NCBI GenBank assembly: GCA_917880885.1
Contig: OU862922.1
Span: forward strand, 1,674,001 to 1,738,000
Length of the DNA: 64,000 nucleotides
Direction of reading: 5' to 3'
From: Limnephilus marmoratus
Taxonomy: Eukaryota; Arthropoda; Insecta; Trichoptera; Limnephilidae
Positions 9,506-20,137 of the stretch are shown one piece after another. The notes under the pieces were generated by a model that did not search any database, was not told where the DNA came from, and saw only the letters and a list, made by a program, of their open reading frames with translations. Position 1 is the stretch's first letter. Every line of letters begins with the position of its first letter. The translations under genes were made by a program, and so were the position numbers.

Positions 9506-12500
9506 TTATAAGTAGATTAGATTAGTCGGAAACTGTTTTTTTTTTTTGAGATTATCTTTAAAATATTTTTTTACAGTGTTTATTAATTGGATTTTATCAT
9601 TAATTTTTCTAATTTCATCCGGTAATCGGTTGAAAATAAGTCTTCCTTGATAAGTATAATAATTTTGTGCAAAGGAAGTGTTTAATTTTGGGCATGAAAA
9701 AATATATTTATGTCTAGTACGGTTTTCAGTTATAAATTGATATTTTTCTTTTTCTTTTATAATTTGAATCAATGCATTTCTATTGTATAGATCTTTGAAA
9801 GATGGTACTTGAAATTCCTTAAATAATTGATCCGTTGGGTAGTCAGAAGGTTTTTTTAATATGATTTTAATTATTAGCCTCTGCACAACTTCAATTGGGG
9901 AAAGATTAGTTTTGTATGCGGATCCCCAGCTAATGATAGCATATTGTAAAGTTGATTGAACCAAAGCGTAATATATTAGATATAAGTTTTTTACAGATAA
10001 AAAATTTCTGATTCTTAAAAATATATAAATCAATTTTCTAATTTTTTTTACAACTTGACAAATTTGTTCCTTCCATTTCAAATTTTTATCGATAATGACT
10101 CCTAAATATTTGATTGTGTTTGATGTTTTTAATATTGTGCAGTTTTGGATACAATAATTTTTACTATGTGTTTTGGAATTATCATGGATGATGATGTCAA
10201 TGTTTTTAGGGGTATCATTTTTGTGTATTGCAAATGGAATTACAAATGTTTTATCACCATTTAGTGATAGTAAATTTACGTCGAAGAAATTCTTTAAAAT
10301 ATTTATGTCTTCGGTGGCTTTAAATGTTACTTTTTCCCAAGTTTTATCGCTAATTATTAGTACCGTATCATCGGCGTATGAAGTAATTTGGCCATGTAGT
10401 GGTTGAAAAAAAAAATGTCATTAACATATATGGTGAAAAGGATTGGTCCGATTACTGTACCTTGAGGGATTCCAAAGTCTGATATTTCTTTATCGCTATT
10501 AATCTGATTTATTTTTACGACTTGCGGTCGATTTTTTAGGTAGTTCGAAATCCATTTAATTGCATTGTCTTTTATACCTATATTGTTTAGTTTTTTTAGT
10601 AGAATCTCATGGGATATACTATCAAAAGCTTTTCTGAGATCAATAAATATACCGGCACATTTTTCACCTTTATCCAATGATTCATTGATGTATGAGGTTA
10701 CATTAGCAATAGCATCTTGTGTGCTGAGTGACTTTATAAAACCAAATTGGTTTTGGTGAAGAATTTTATTACTTTCTAGGAAACCGACCAGTTGGTTTTT
10801 CACAATTTTTTCAAAAATCTTTCCAATGTTTGAGATTAGACAAATTGGGCGGTAGTTAGTTACTTGTTGAGGATCTCCAGATTTATAAATAGGTGAAATA
10901 ATTGTATTTTTATAGTTTGTCGGAAATATTCCCTCTGTTAAACTTAAGTTTATCAAATGAGTAATTGGTTTTACCAAATGAATTTTCATGGATTTTAGAA
11001 AATGTACTGTAATAAGGTCAAATCCGGGAGACGAACCTCCTTTCATGCCTTCTATTATTTTTAAAACTTCACTTTCTGAGGTTGTTTCAAATTTTGATAA
11101 ATTATTTTGATTTTGTACATTTTCAATCGTTTGTTTTTTCGGGTTAAAAGATTTATTGATATTTTTCGCAAGATTTTTTCCTACATTAGCAAAAAAAGAA
11201 TTAAAGATGTTTGCACATTGTTTAGGTTGAATATTAGCATCTATTATTTTATTTTCATGTTCAATGTATTTTATTTTTTGTGTTTTTTTAGTGTTATCCA
11301 TGGCTAAGTTGACTGTTTTCCATATTTGTTTATTGTTATTGTCTGTAGAAAGTATTTTATTTTTGAAATAGTCTTCTTTATTTTTTTTGATACAGTTTGT
11401 TAATTTATTTTTAAATTTTTTGTATAAAGTGTATGCTTTTTCATTTAGAGGATTTTTCAATGCTGTTTTATAAAGTTTTTCTTTGTTTCTAATTGATATT
11501 ATAAGTCCTTGTGTTATCCAAGGCTTTAAAATTCTTAGTTTGGATTTAATGCGGACTGTAGTTTCAGTAGTTGAATTTTTTATGTGTTGAGACAATATAT
11601 TTTCAAAGTTTTTTGAGCAAGTCTCGGTATCATAACTATTTAACACGTTGTTCCATTGTTCATTTCTTAGTTTTTTGGATAAAATAGTCATATTTGTGTA
11701 GGATTTTGTCTTTGTTAGATTAAATTTTTTATGTTTAATTTTGTTATCATAGAGAAGAATGCATGCATGGTGGTCAGTTATATTCGTTTTCCAAACAATT
11801 GATTTTATTTTGTCGATATCTTTAATATTTATGTTAGTCCATATATGGTCTAAACAAGATGGAGTGTGATTTTTTATCTCTCTCGTATTTTTATTAATGC
11901 ACGATATGAAGTTAAATTCAGTCATACAATTAATATATTCATTTTTGAAATTATTTTCTACGTTTTCATTAATGTTTAAATTGAAGTCTCCTGCAATAAA
12001 GCAAAGTTTATTACTAAATTTTAACAGTATTTGTTTAAATTCATTTATAAATGACGAGATATTCGAACCGTGTGTTCTGTAAACAGCTATTATGTGGTAG
12101 TTTGTTTTGTCGAGTTTTAATTGTATTTCAATACAGTTTACTAGGTGTATAGGATGTTCAGTTATTTTGACAATACTAAATTTATCGTGAATGAATATGA
12201 CGAGACCACTATTTTTATTGATGTTTATTTTGGTTGTAACATAATTATATTCTGGTAAATGATAGGTGGGTGATTCGTCATTAGTAAAAGTTTCTGATAA
12301 TATTATGATGTCAGGTTTTTTATTTAGATTGTTTAATTTTAGAAATTATTCATCCCAATTTCGTTCCATACTTCGTATATTACTATGAAAAATGAAAATA
12401 TTATTGAGATTCTTTGAGATTATGTCATTACATGAATCGGTGTATACACATTCATATTCTTGTATTTTAAAATTATTTTCTAATTCATTAGCTATGAAGT

Positions 12501-12507
12501 CATCCAT
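9506..12507 (-). pseudogene. LINE ORF2: endonuclease and reverse transcriptase, two lesions
   Basis: Starts at ATG 12507 (MDDFIANELENN). The endonuclease shows PDIIILSETF, a PEYNYVTTKI strand, AVYRTHGSNI, FIAGDFNLNI and SCLDHIWTNI. The reverse transcriptase shows FPTNYKNTIISPIYKSGD, NYRPICLISNIGKIFEK, NQFGFIKSLSTQDAI, FIDLRKAFDSISHEIL and GIPQGTVIGPILFTIYVNDI; the YADD box follows at about 10385-10374. Lesions: TAA at 12348-12346, and a 1-nt loss in the homopolymer at 10406-10415, just before YADD. The C-terminal part (10081-9506) includes YLIYYALVQSTLQYAIISWG and ends at 9506. Apart from these two changes the frame is open for about 1000 codons. Confidence 0.9.
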
Positions 12508-13240
12508 TTAGTAAAAATATTAATGTGATATTGATTTCTTTTAAATATGTAGAGTATTTTCAAAGTAGTGTGTGACATAGAGTTAGTAATACAAATACGG
12601 ATTTTATAATGTGTAGAGATTGTTGAAGAATGTTCCGGTTTTTTATTGATCATATATTGATTGATCACATCTTTATCATTACTAGCATAATCATTTACAA
12701 TATTTAAATGCATATCTCGTAAAATAATATTATTTATATTTCTAAAATTCAATAAAAGCGTTTTTTGATTCTACTATAAATTGTTGTACTGTAGACTTAT
12801 GTGTAGGATAAATAGCAATATAATGCGATAATTTATTTACGTCTTTAAATTTTATATTTAAAATATTAACATCATAATCATTAATTACTTCATTAATATT
12901 GAGAACATTATACTGGTTGGAAATAGATATTCCAATATCAGAGTTTTTGTTTATTCTTATTATTGTTACCTGGTACCCTGGAATGGAGTAATTAGTTTCG
13001 CCAGTAGAGTAGGTCTTTGTAAACCCAATCAAGCCCAGGAAAAAAAAATATTTCTTTTAAAAATATTATTAATTTTTCAAAAAAAATTTTTACGCTTTTA
13101 ATATTTTTATGAAATTGAGTAAATCTTTTTTGAGTGCAAATAAAATAGAAATCTCTTATAGAGTGATATAAGTTTTCTTCAATACATATTTTTTTATCTA
13201 ATGCGTTACATAAAAAATCATTCATTGTTAATTTATAGAT
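12492..13240 (-). pseudogene. Extra, decayed endonuclease module upstream of ORF2
   Basis: Lying between ORF1 and the ORF2 start, three overlapping frames give a second N-terminal ORF2 region: MNDFLCNALDKKICIEEN (compare MDDFIANELENNFKIQEY in ORF2), then NYSIPGYQVTIIRINKNS, HYIAIYPTHKSTVQQFI (compare HIIAVYRTHGSNISSFI) and IILRDMHLNIVN (compare CFIAGDFNLNI). At least two frameshifts break it, and it runs into the ORF2 start, overlapping the ATG at 12507. It looks like a tandem, diverged copy of the endonuclease domain. Confidence 0.75.
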
Positions 13241-13271
13241 AAGAGTTTGAGGAAATGAAAATTTACAATAT

Positions 13272-14342
13272 TTATTCGTAGTCAATGCGTTCTTTGGCAA
13301 TTCGAAGCATTTTTTGCCGGTAAAGGCATTTTATGCTATCGACTCTATGATCGGTGGAATAGTTCATATCAAACCTTTTGTTTTGGACACAGCAGTTGTT
13401 GCAGATTGGAGTTTGTTCTTTGTTTTCACATTTGGATAGTATATGTTCCTTAGTGCAATGAGGGCAAATGGGAGGCTGCGTCCTGGCGAGACATCTTTGA
13501 GCTGTGTGGCCGAACTTGAGGCAATGGTAACATTGTGTGAGCGGGCTGCAGTCGCTGACGTACACTCTTTGGAATTTGATGTTTAATTTTTTTTTATCAA
13601 TTAGTTTTTTCCTTAATTGTCCAGTTGTTTCGATAATGTAGTTAGTGGTGTCGTTTTCTTTTCCTTCATTGTACTTATTTTTTAATTCCTTGATAAGCTT
13701 AATGTCTTTTTTGTCTTCTAGGGTTAATCCTTCATTTTGTTGTACAATCCCGTCTATAATTTCTTCTTCAGTCAATTGGCATTGCAGGCTTTTCAACATT
13801 AAGCACGGTTTCCTTTTTTTTATTTCTTCGGCCGATACTTCTTTTCCAATTACTTTATTTATCTCTTCGGTTAATTTTTCTGCATCTTCTTTTTTTTGGC
13901 AAGAAATCACTAATTTTTGTTCTCCGATCTTTTTTACTCCATTTACTCCAACTTTTATTTTTGTTAAATTAATATTTTTTTGAATTTTTATTTTTATGTC
14001 CTCGGCCTTCAAGGTGTTTTTTGAGGTAATTAAAATGGCGTATTTCTGTTCTGCATTATATGAAGTTTCTGCGAAGTTTTTATTGTTACTTAGTGCACTC
14101 GCGTATGATTTTTTGTTATTTTGATGGATTTCTTCGAGTTTCTGTGTGTAGTGATGATTATTTTTAATATTAATTTCTTGTAATTCTATGATCTTCTTTT
14201 GTAGACTAATTAGTTCGTGATGAATTTTTTCTTCCAGTGATACAATATTTTGTTCCAGTGTTAATTTTATTTTTGAGTCTTTCACTGAAGTGATCTTATT
14301 AACTAAGTCTTTAATATTTTTAAAAATTTCTTCGGTTTCCAT
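13272..14342 (-). CDS. LINE ORF1 protein (gag-like, zinc knuckles), intact
   Basis: 356 residues from ATG 14342, starting METEEIFKNIKDLVN. The N-terminal third is a predicted coiled coil rich in K, E and I. Near residues 270-340 are knuckles CYHCLKFGHTAQRC (CX2CX4HX4C) and CPHCTKEHILSKC (CX2CX3HX4C), followed by a third cysteine/histidine cluster starting CNNCC. This is the nucleic-acid-binding protein that packages jockey-like LINE RNA. It has no stop or frameshift and is not a host gene. Confidence 0.9.
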   Translation of the reverse strand: METEEIFKNIKDLVNKITSVKDSKIKLTLEQNIVSLEEKIHHELISLQKKIIELQEINIKNNHHYTQKLEEIHQNNKKSYASALSNNKNFAETSYNAEQKYAILITSKNTLKAEDIKIKIQKNINLTKIKVGVNGVKKIGEQKLVISCQKKEDAEKLTEEINKVIGKEVSAEEIKKRKPCLMLKSLQCQLTEEEIIDGIVQQNEGLTLEDKKDIKLIKELKNKYNEGKENDTTNYIIETTGQLRKKLIDKKKLNIKFQRVYVSDCSPLTQCYHCLKFGHTAQRCLARTQPPICPHCTKEHILSKCENKEQTPICNNCCVQNKRFDMNYSTDHRVDSIKCLYRQKMLRIAKERIDYE

Positions 14343-14343
14343 A

Positions 14344-14959
14344 TTAAATTAATGGAATCGCCCAGGTGGGCGAGTTATTAATGTAAGTAATTATATTTAT
14401 TGTTTTACTTCTTACAAAATAACGCGACTGTACTCGTTCGGTGCTGAGCGAGTATATAATTATTTTCATATTGGCCTTGAAGAAAATAATTTTCCTCAGG
14501 GCTAATGTCATCTTTGGGAATACTGGGTGGGGTCTTTTTGAGGAGAGGAAGTAGTGAACATGGGACTTGAAAAGACCCAAGTTGTAGGAGGGAAGAAACA
14601 CAGAGGCCGGCAAATCATTCCACAGCAGAGTTGTTGAACTCAAGAACGAGTCATGAAAACGACCCGTTATCATGTGACCAATGTCAACTATATATTGGGA
14701 GCATCTTTGGCATGTTTCCTGACTATGCACTGGTGCCGAAGAGATCAATGAAACTAGTTCCTCAAAGCATCTTCCATTGAATTACCGGTAGAATAAGGAG
14801 AGCACCTGATACCTATGTTCTAAAGATTGCAATTTGTTTGTGAAGATAGGGGAATCTATCAAACGGACCGCCTCTTTCTGCACAGAGTCAATGGTTTTCT
14901 TCAAGTACCTTGGGGCTCCAGACCAGAGGTGTAGTGGGTCAGCAGTTGTATACTATTAA
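14344..14959 (-). pseudogene. CR1-type LINE, reverse-transcriptase C-terminus (tail type A)
   Basis: Decayed minus-strand reading ends [11 protein letters not shown] and [19 protein letters not shown], then FLSSKR, as in the better copy at 41286-41747. The 3' module CCCTGAGGAAAATTATTTTC is at about 14470-14490. It is cut at 14959 (ACTATTAA) by the piggyBac insertion, and the upstream part of the same copy resumes at about 17313. The 3' end is truncated where the jockey LINE begins. Confidence 0.8.
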
Positions 14960-15490
14960 CCCTAGATAACTAAACTGTTTTCATTGTTTCATTGTAACTA
15001 CACTTTCGTCGAGTGGACTATGCAATAAAACACTAGAAATAAATCAAAAATATTTAATTAAGATAGGAACTTGTTACATGGCACAAAAGCAAAGTTTATA
15101 ATGAACAAATTAAGTACAAATTAATATCAAAATATCAGTCTACAAAGTGACCACACATGTCAACATTATGTAGACCACAAATAGCCTTTCTACATCTGGT
15201 GCAACGGTGTTTGGTCATCCTCCGGGCCTTGAATGGACACAGGTAGCAAATTTTACGCACGTTTGACGTAGATGGAACCGGAGCTTCGATTGTAGAAGAT
15301 TCGCCAAGAATATCCTCAATCATGACCCTTACACATACGTACGTTCCTTAACAATAAAGATGTTTTTATAACTAAACTTTTGTCCAGCGGACGACGAGAT
15401 GGTCAAGGTCGGGGAGCGGGGGGAAGTAGGTGATTTCGAATTTCGCCGAGTAGCGCGTCGTTGCCTCGACGAGCGATTAGTTATCTAGGG
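14960..15490 (-). mobile_element. piggyBac-type element, internally deleted
   Basis: Perfect 14-bp inverted ends, CCCTAGATAACTAA at left and TTAGTTATCTAGGG at right. TTAA precedes the left end (14956-14959). The right TTAA is replaced by the poly(A)-like tail of another LINE (TTTGTTTATTTG). The interior keeps only the transposase C-terminus. Confidence 0.88.
15135..15323 (-). pseudogene. piggyBac transposase C-terminal cysteine-rich domain
   Basis: 62 codons with CYLC, RCTRCRKAICGLHNVDMC and a final stop: the C-x2-C ... C-x2-C-x4-C-x2-H ... C zinc-binding pattern that ends piggyBac transposases and binds the element's terminal repeats. The catalytic DDD core is absent, so this is a relic in a deleted element. 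It could still be translated as a short DNA-binding peptide only if a promoter exists, for which there is no evidence. Confidence 0.8.
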
Positions 15491-17312
15491 TTTGTTTATT
15501 TGTTTATTAGGACATACACAGTACATAAGTTTACAAGTTATAAGGAATGTTAAATGAAGTTATTACATGATTTAGTACCTATTACGTAAGTCCGTATAAT
15601 ATCTGGGATAATACGCCTGGGATTTGAACAGTTCTTAAAACTTAACTAATGAATGAAAGAGAAGAATAATATAAAGGAAAATTGTATACAAAGATAAAAG
15701 AGATTTTTTTTTTTTTAGAACAAGAATTACATGCTAACAAATTGTAATTAGTTTAGTGAAAAGATAAGTATTTTTAGAGCAATAAATACATGCTCATGAG
15801 TAGTAATTAAAGTTTAATGAAAATATAAGTGTAAATAAGAAGTTTTAAAATTAATTATATCACGCCAACAAATTTAGTAAATTAGTTTTGTATGTTTGCA
15901 GGGAGTTGTGGAAAATGTCTAAGTGTAATAATTTTTCATAGTGTGTATAAGATGTGATTGCGCGAGAGATTGGTGAGTTTTGTGCTGCATTAGTATTATT
16001 GGATCCTATGTGAAAAAGTGAAGTGTGCCTGGTACGCCTCATTGGAACATTTAAACCAATGACAGATAGCAGTTCGGGACTATCTATTTTATTATTAAGC
16101 AGGTTATGTAGAAACATCAGATCTGTCAGTGTGCGTCTTTTTTGTAAAGATAACATATTATTTGAAGTTTTGTTGTATTTCTTGAGTAAATATTTCGAAA
16201 ATTTATTCTGTATACTCTCTATTAAATCTATGTATACCTTATATTGAGGATTCCATATGGTGGAAGCATACTCCAGTGGACTTCTGACCAATGAACAGAA
16301 TAATGTTTCCAGAGTCTTAGCACTTTTAAAAACTTTACATACTCTTTAGAAAACCTAGCATCTTATAAGATTTTGATATAATGTATTCGATGTGCTTATC
16401 AAATATTAGTTTGCTATCTAAGTGAACACCTAGATCTTTACATGTAGACATATATTTTAAAGGTTTGTTATTCAAGTTGTAAGGATAGGTTATTTTATTT
16501 TTATTTCTGGTAAACGTAATCGAGTGACACTTAGATATATTTAAGGACAATAAGTTTAATTCACAGTATGTGCACAAATGATCAAGATCTCTTTGTAATT
16601 CAATGCAATGGGATAACGACTGTATAGGTTTAAAAATTTTCATGTCATCCGCATACAATATAAAGTAACTATTTGGGAAGCATACAAGAATGTCATTTAT
16701 ATAAATATTGAATAGGAGTGGTCCGAGATGCGACCCCTGGGGCACACCTGAGACGATTTCTATTAAGCAAGATGCGAAACCATTGACAACCGTGATTTGG
16801 TGTCGATTACTAACATAAGATGCGATCCATCTATAGAGATCACCGTGAATTCCTAAACCTAAAAGCTTCTGTAAAAGAATATAATGGTTAACACGGTCGA
16901 ATGCTTTAGAGTAATCAGTGTAGATGGCATCTCATGTCCATTTGAGCATGAAGAAAATTTGTAAAAGACGCAAGATTTGAGGTTGTGGAGCGATTTTTCA
17001 TGAAGCCATGTTGATTAGTTGAGAGTAAAGGTGAGATGGTAGAATATAATTGATCGTAAACAATTTTTTCCAATACTTTACTTAGAATCGGTAATTTGGA
17101 TATAGGTCGATAGTTGGAGACATCATTTTTACTGCCGTTTTTAAAGATTGGGGTAATCAAGGCTGTTTTCCACTTGTCGGGAAATGTTCCTTCAGATAGC
17201 GATAATTTGAAAATAGCAAAAATGGGGGGTGTCAATTGTTTACTACAGTAGTTTATAAAGATTCCTGGGAGTTTATCGTTACCCGGTCCCTTTTTGATAT
17301 CGATAGACTTAA
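15491..17312 (-). mobile_element. Second LINE, 5'-truncated, inserted at the piggyBac right end
   Basis: The minus-strand 3' end is an A-rich tail (AATAAACAAATAAACAAA) abutting the piggyBac terminus at 15490. The 5' side stops at about 17312, where the interrupted CR1 resumes with GTATTAAAG. It covers most of a reverse transcriptase plus 3' untranslated region. The clade is uncertain (jockey or CR1/L2 group). Confidence 0.8.
15860..17235 (-). pseudogene. Reverse transcriptase of the second LINE, broken
   Basis: Minus-strand pieces in order: 17235-16915 with FPDKWKTALITPIFKNGSK, NYRPISKLPILSKVLEK and NQHGFMKNRSTTSNL; 16745-16335 with PQGSHLGPLLFNIYINDI, YADDMKIF and LNISKCHSITF; 16291-15860 with SPLEYASTIWNPQY and the C-terminus. 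Frame changes separate the pieces and a stop follows LGFLKSM at about 16335. Not functional. Confidence 0.85.
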
Positions 17313-17455
17313 GGTATTAAAGTTAAAGTAACTGCAGGCCCTGAATAGTACGACAAGCTTCTGAGAAGCTAACTTGACTCTGGCTTCGAAGAAGCCCCTG
17401 TACCTAAGCTGGAGTTACTTGGAGTTACACCAAGCACATCAATGGAAGGTATGTT
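17313..17455 (-). pseudogene. Upstream part of the interrupted CR1 reverse transcriptase
   Basis: Minus-strand reading IDVLGVTPSNSS and following text, which precedes the VRP...SHLW region in CR1. The same segment appears at 43735-43860 (IDVLGVALSNQ). With 14440-14959 it makes one CR1 copy split by the piggyBac and second-LINE insertions. Confidence 0.7.
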
Positions 17456-18335
17456 CGGTTACTGAAATAGTTGTTTCTCATTGTTATCTAACTGATACAA
17501 AGTTTGTCTTTTATTTAATAAAGTGTGCCTATTAACCGTGTCCCACTTTTGTTTTTTAATACTACCCCAGTAATATTATGATAATAATTGACACAAACAA
17601 CTGATAAATTAACAGTTATAATGATTTCTGCATTTCCCAGCTTACGTTCTTGTTGTTAGTGAGTAAAATAGGTGTTGAATTTCACAAATTTCTTCATTAC
17701 ACAAAGGTGAATGCACTGTTAATTTATTCATTTTGCACACTTGTACTTGTGATATATTACATGCAATTGTTGATTATCGTCACACCCAGTAAATTCTCAC
17801 TAAAGATTAAAGCACACCAAATAAACATAATTTTTAAAATATGGAACTTACATGATAATAATGCAATATTATTTTCTTTTCATAAACCACAATAGTTATG
17901 TTAGTTTTCTCCAAGTGAAACTTTCTTATAATTAGATACCACTTTAAAGTATTATCAATAAATGCTGAATCAAAAAATTTCAATTATAACACAAAACACA
18001 AAAGTAAACATCCAAGTACAGAATATGGTAAACTCAAAACAACAAATAATAATAACATAACTTCCTTGGTGGCAGCAGCTGTCAAAAGTTCTGAAGGTGG
18101 GTTATGGGTTACAAGCTGTTCAGAGAAAATATTACAGTCAGAATATTATAAATCTTACGTAGAACACGTTAAGGACTATTTTACAATGCGAGTATAAACA
18201 TCATCTTTTACATCGGATTTTGTCACATGGTTTGTAGTTTTGTAGTTTGGAAGTTTGGTCACATTGCTTGCATCATGTAGGTACGTTTCAAACCGTGATA
18301 TTCGACTAAAAGGAAAATTCCAGTGAAGTAGAAAA
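17456..18335. other. AT-rich spacer, nothing supported
   Basis: No coding region, RNA gene or paired termini recognised on either strand. Confidence 0.4.
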
Positions 18336-18339
18336 TACA

Positions 18340-18392
18340 AACATTCATACATCCGTACAAACTTTCGCCTTTATAATATTAGCAGGATAGGA
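18340..18392 (-). mobile_element. Helitron-like 5' terminus fragment
   Basis: In reverse complement it reads TCCTGCTAATATTATAAAGG then CGAAAGTTTGTA, the start seen at 35842 and 36739. No 3' end of the same copy was found, so it is a fragment. Confidence 0.6.
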
Positions 18393-18539
18393 TAGAATTT
18401 TCTACGAACTTGAGCGAAGTTAATAAAATGGAAAACAGTAAAAATATGGATTTCCTATTATTATTTATAACTATAACCTTTACGGTTCTAGGAGATATAA
18501 AAATAATTACTAAAAAAGTAAGATAACATTCGATTTACA

Positions 18540-18557
18540 AAAAAAAAAAACAAAAAA
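18540..18557 (-). terminator. RNA polymerase III terminator
   Basis: On the minus strand, 4 nt after the tRNA end, a run of six T followed by a longer T run (TTTTTTGTTTTTT). Confidence 0.85.
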
Positions 18558-18561
18558 GATC

Positions 18562-18633
18562 AGGTTCCACCGAGATTTGAACTCGGATCGCAGGATTCAG
18601 AGTCCTGAGTGCTAACCGTTACACCATGGAACC
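18562..18633 (-). tRNA. tRNA-Gln: tRNA-Gln (anticodon CTG)
   Basis: 72 nt reading GGTTCCATGGTGTAACGG at its 5' end and ending TCGGTGGAACCT. The acceptor stem GGTTCCA pairs with TGGAACC. The anticodon stem CAGGA/TCCTG closes loop CTCTGAA with anticodon CTG. The T arm carries GAGTTCAAATC (B box). The gene has no intron and CCA is not encoded. All stems pair, so it is likely functional rather than a SINE head. Confidence 0.97.
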
Positions 18634-19307
18634 GACAAGGTTAACTGTCAAAATTTGCAATTTAGTTCAGGTGTACAATGAGGAAACACAAATTTGCAAT
18701 GGAAAAAAGAAAATTGAATAGTTAATAATGGTCACCAATGGACTTATTTTATTAAGAATATTTATACATGTAGGTCATAGACATCCATCCATATGTCCGT
18801 GATGTAGGTACTTAATTAAATTATAATATTGATTTCTAAAACTGTTTGTAGTACTTTTCTTTATAAATCTAAATTCGAACACATACAAAGACACTAAACT
18901 ATTACGAGCGCGATTCCCGTTCTTTTGCGCTAACCTAAATGCTAGCATTCGCCAACGATGTAAGGTTGCGCACTTTGCGCCGCCTTAGAACCGAGCGATT
19001 CCCGTTCTCCCCCTGTGAAGCGATATCCTTACATAATCGTGTTAAGGAGAGAGACCTAGTAAAAAATCCTAAAAAATTGGGTTAGAGTTTTTTTGAAAAC
19101 ACTGATAAATGAAATCCAATCTAATAACGCGAGGTTGTCAACCAAAACTTTTAAAACAATGACTTAACATTGTATTTCATTTTAATCACATCTTATTCTA
19201 TTTTAAAATAACATAAAAAAACCGTTTCGAAGATTTTCGTTTCTTAAAAAGGTACCTACCTTATTTGATGGTAGTAACTTTTTTACTCATTCACTGCTAA
19301 AAGTGAA

Positions 19308-19948
19308 ATGACAGATGTCGCTCATCAAAATATGTCATATTGTCGGTTCGATTGTTTGGAATTCGATAACTTATTGATTGCTGGACAAAGTAATAACATT
19401 AGGTAAGTAAATGCTATAATATATAATGTAACTAAACGCTTTAAATATGTATTTGCTCCGACTCGAACTGAATTAGCGAACTCGAAGCAATATTATGTCT
19501 GTTAACAAGTAAACGCTTTGCGTTTGAGGTTAGGTTTTGTAATGTAGCTCATAAATTATTATTTTTTGTACTGTATTATTGTGCTAAGAAACATAAGAAA
19601 AGTATGTAATTAAGTATTGTGACACTAATTGACGTAATTTCTATTTCAGTATGTTGACTCAACAGGCTGCAAAAGCAATTTAAATACATGTTTCCCGCTG
19701 TTCATGAAATGGAGAAACAAAATACTTTGATAATGGTGGTCCACAAGTCATCCAATCCCAAAACGTAAGTTATTTTTCCCAACTTTAAATGGTATTTAAC
19801 ATCATTGTACTTAGTGTATTTTTGGTTTGTATACCCGATAGCTGGCTGAAAATATGTTTATTTCTTTTACAGAGAGAGATCTCTTCCGATATTGATGCGA
19901 GTGGCATTGAAATTTGCTGTCGCTTATAATATGACGCCCGCTACCTGA
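19308..19948 (+). CDS. Unrecognised small gene, three spliced exons (hypothetical, 89 aa)
   Basis: Join 19308-19402, 19666-19764 and 19873-19948 gives one frame of 89 codons plus TGA. It starts MTDVAHQNMSYCRFDCLEFD and ends VALKFAVAYNMTPAT. Both donors are GTAAGT, and the last acceptor, TTTCTTTTACAG, is strong. The frame stays open across both junctions, which supports splicing. Weak point: the exon 2 acceptor that keeps the frame (GACTCAACAG, 19665) is poorer than TTTCTATTTCAG at 19649, whose use brings an early stop. In that case the readable part would be 50 codons from ATG at 19687, or the transcript would be non-coding. No family recognised. It lies inside the 18904-23172 interval and could be part of a transposon. 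Confidence 0.35.
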
Positions 19949-20137
19949 TAGCACGAGGATAATTCTCTAGACGTCAACTAGGATAATCGTTTCATGAACA
20001 GAGGCGGTCGAGGGACTCAAATGTGGCCAAAGACCTTCCCAATGATAAAGTACTTAAGTATTTTAATATTTTTTTATGGTATATTCTATGTCGGTACTCA
20101 ACGGATATTGATCATGTGTGTTGAATTGTTTTTGGTG

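Larger units (their letters stand above)
9101..14452 (-). mobile_element. Jockey-type LINE, nearly intact
   Basis: A two-ORF non-LTR retrotransposon on the minus strand: 5' untranslated part from about 14452, ORF1 14342-13272, a decayed endonuclease module 13240-12492, ORF2 12507-9506, then a 3' region ending in a pure T run at 9101-9152 (a 52-nt poly(A) on the coding strand). The 5' end adjoins the CR1 tail near 14440. Only one stop codon and one one-base frameshift were found in ORF2, so the insertion is young. The target duplication was not resolved. The clade call (jockey) rests on the CCHC-bearing ORF1 plus an APE endonuclease and reverse transcriptase in ORF2. Confidence 0.9.

Noticed and set aside
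12492..13300. Independent host gene between the LINE ORFs
   Set aside because: The three frames align with the LINE's own endonuclease region, so it is element-derived.
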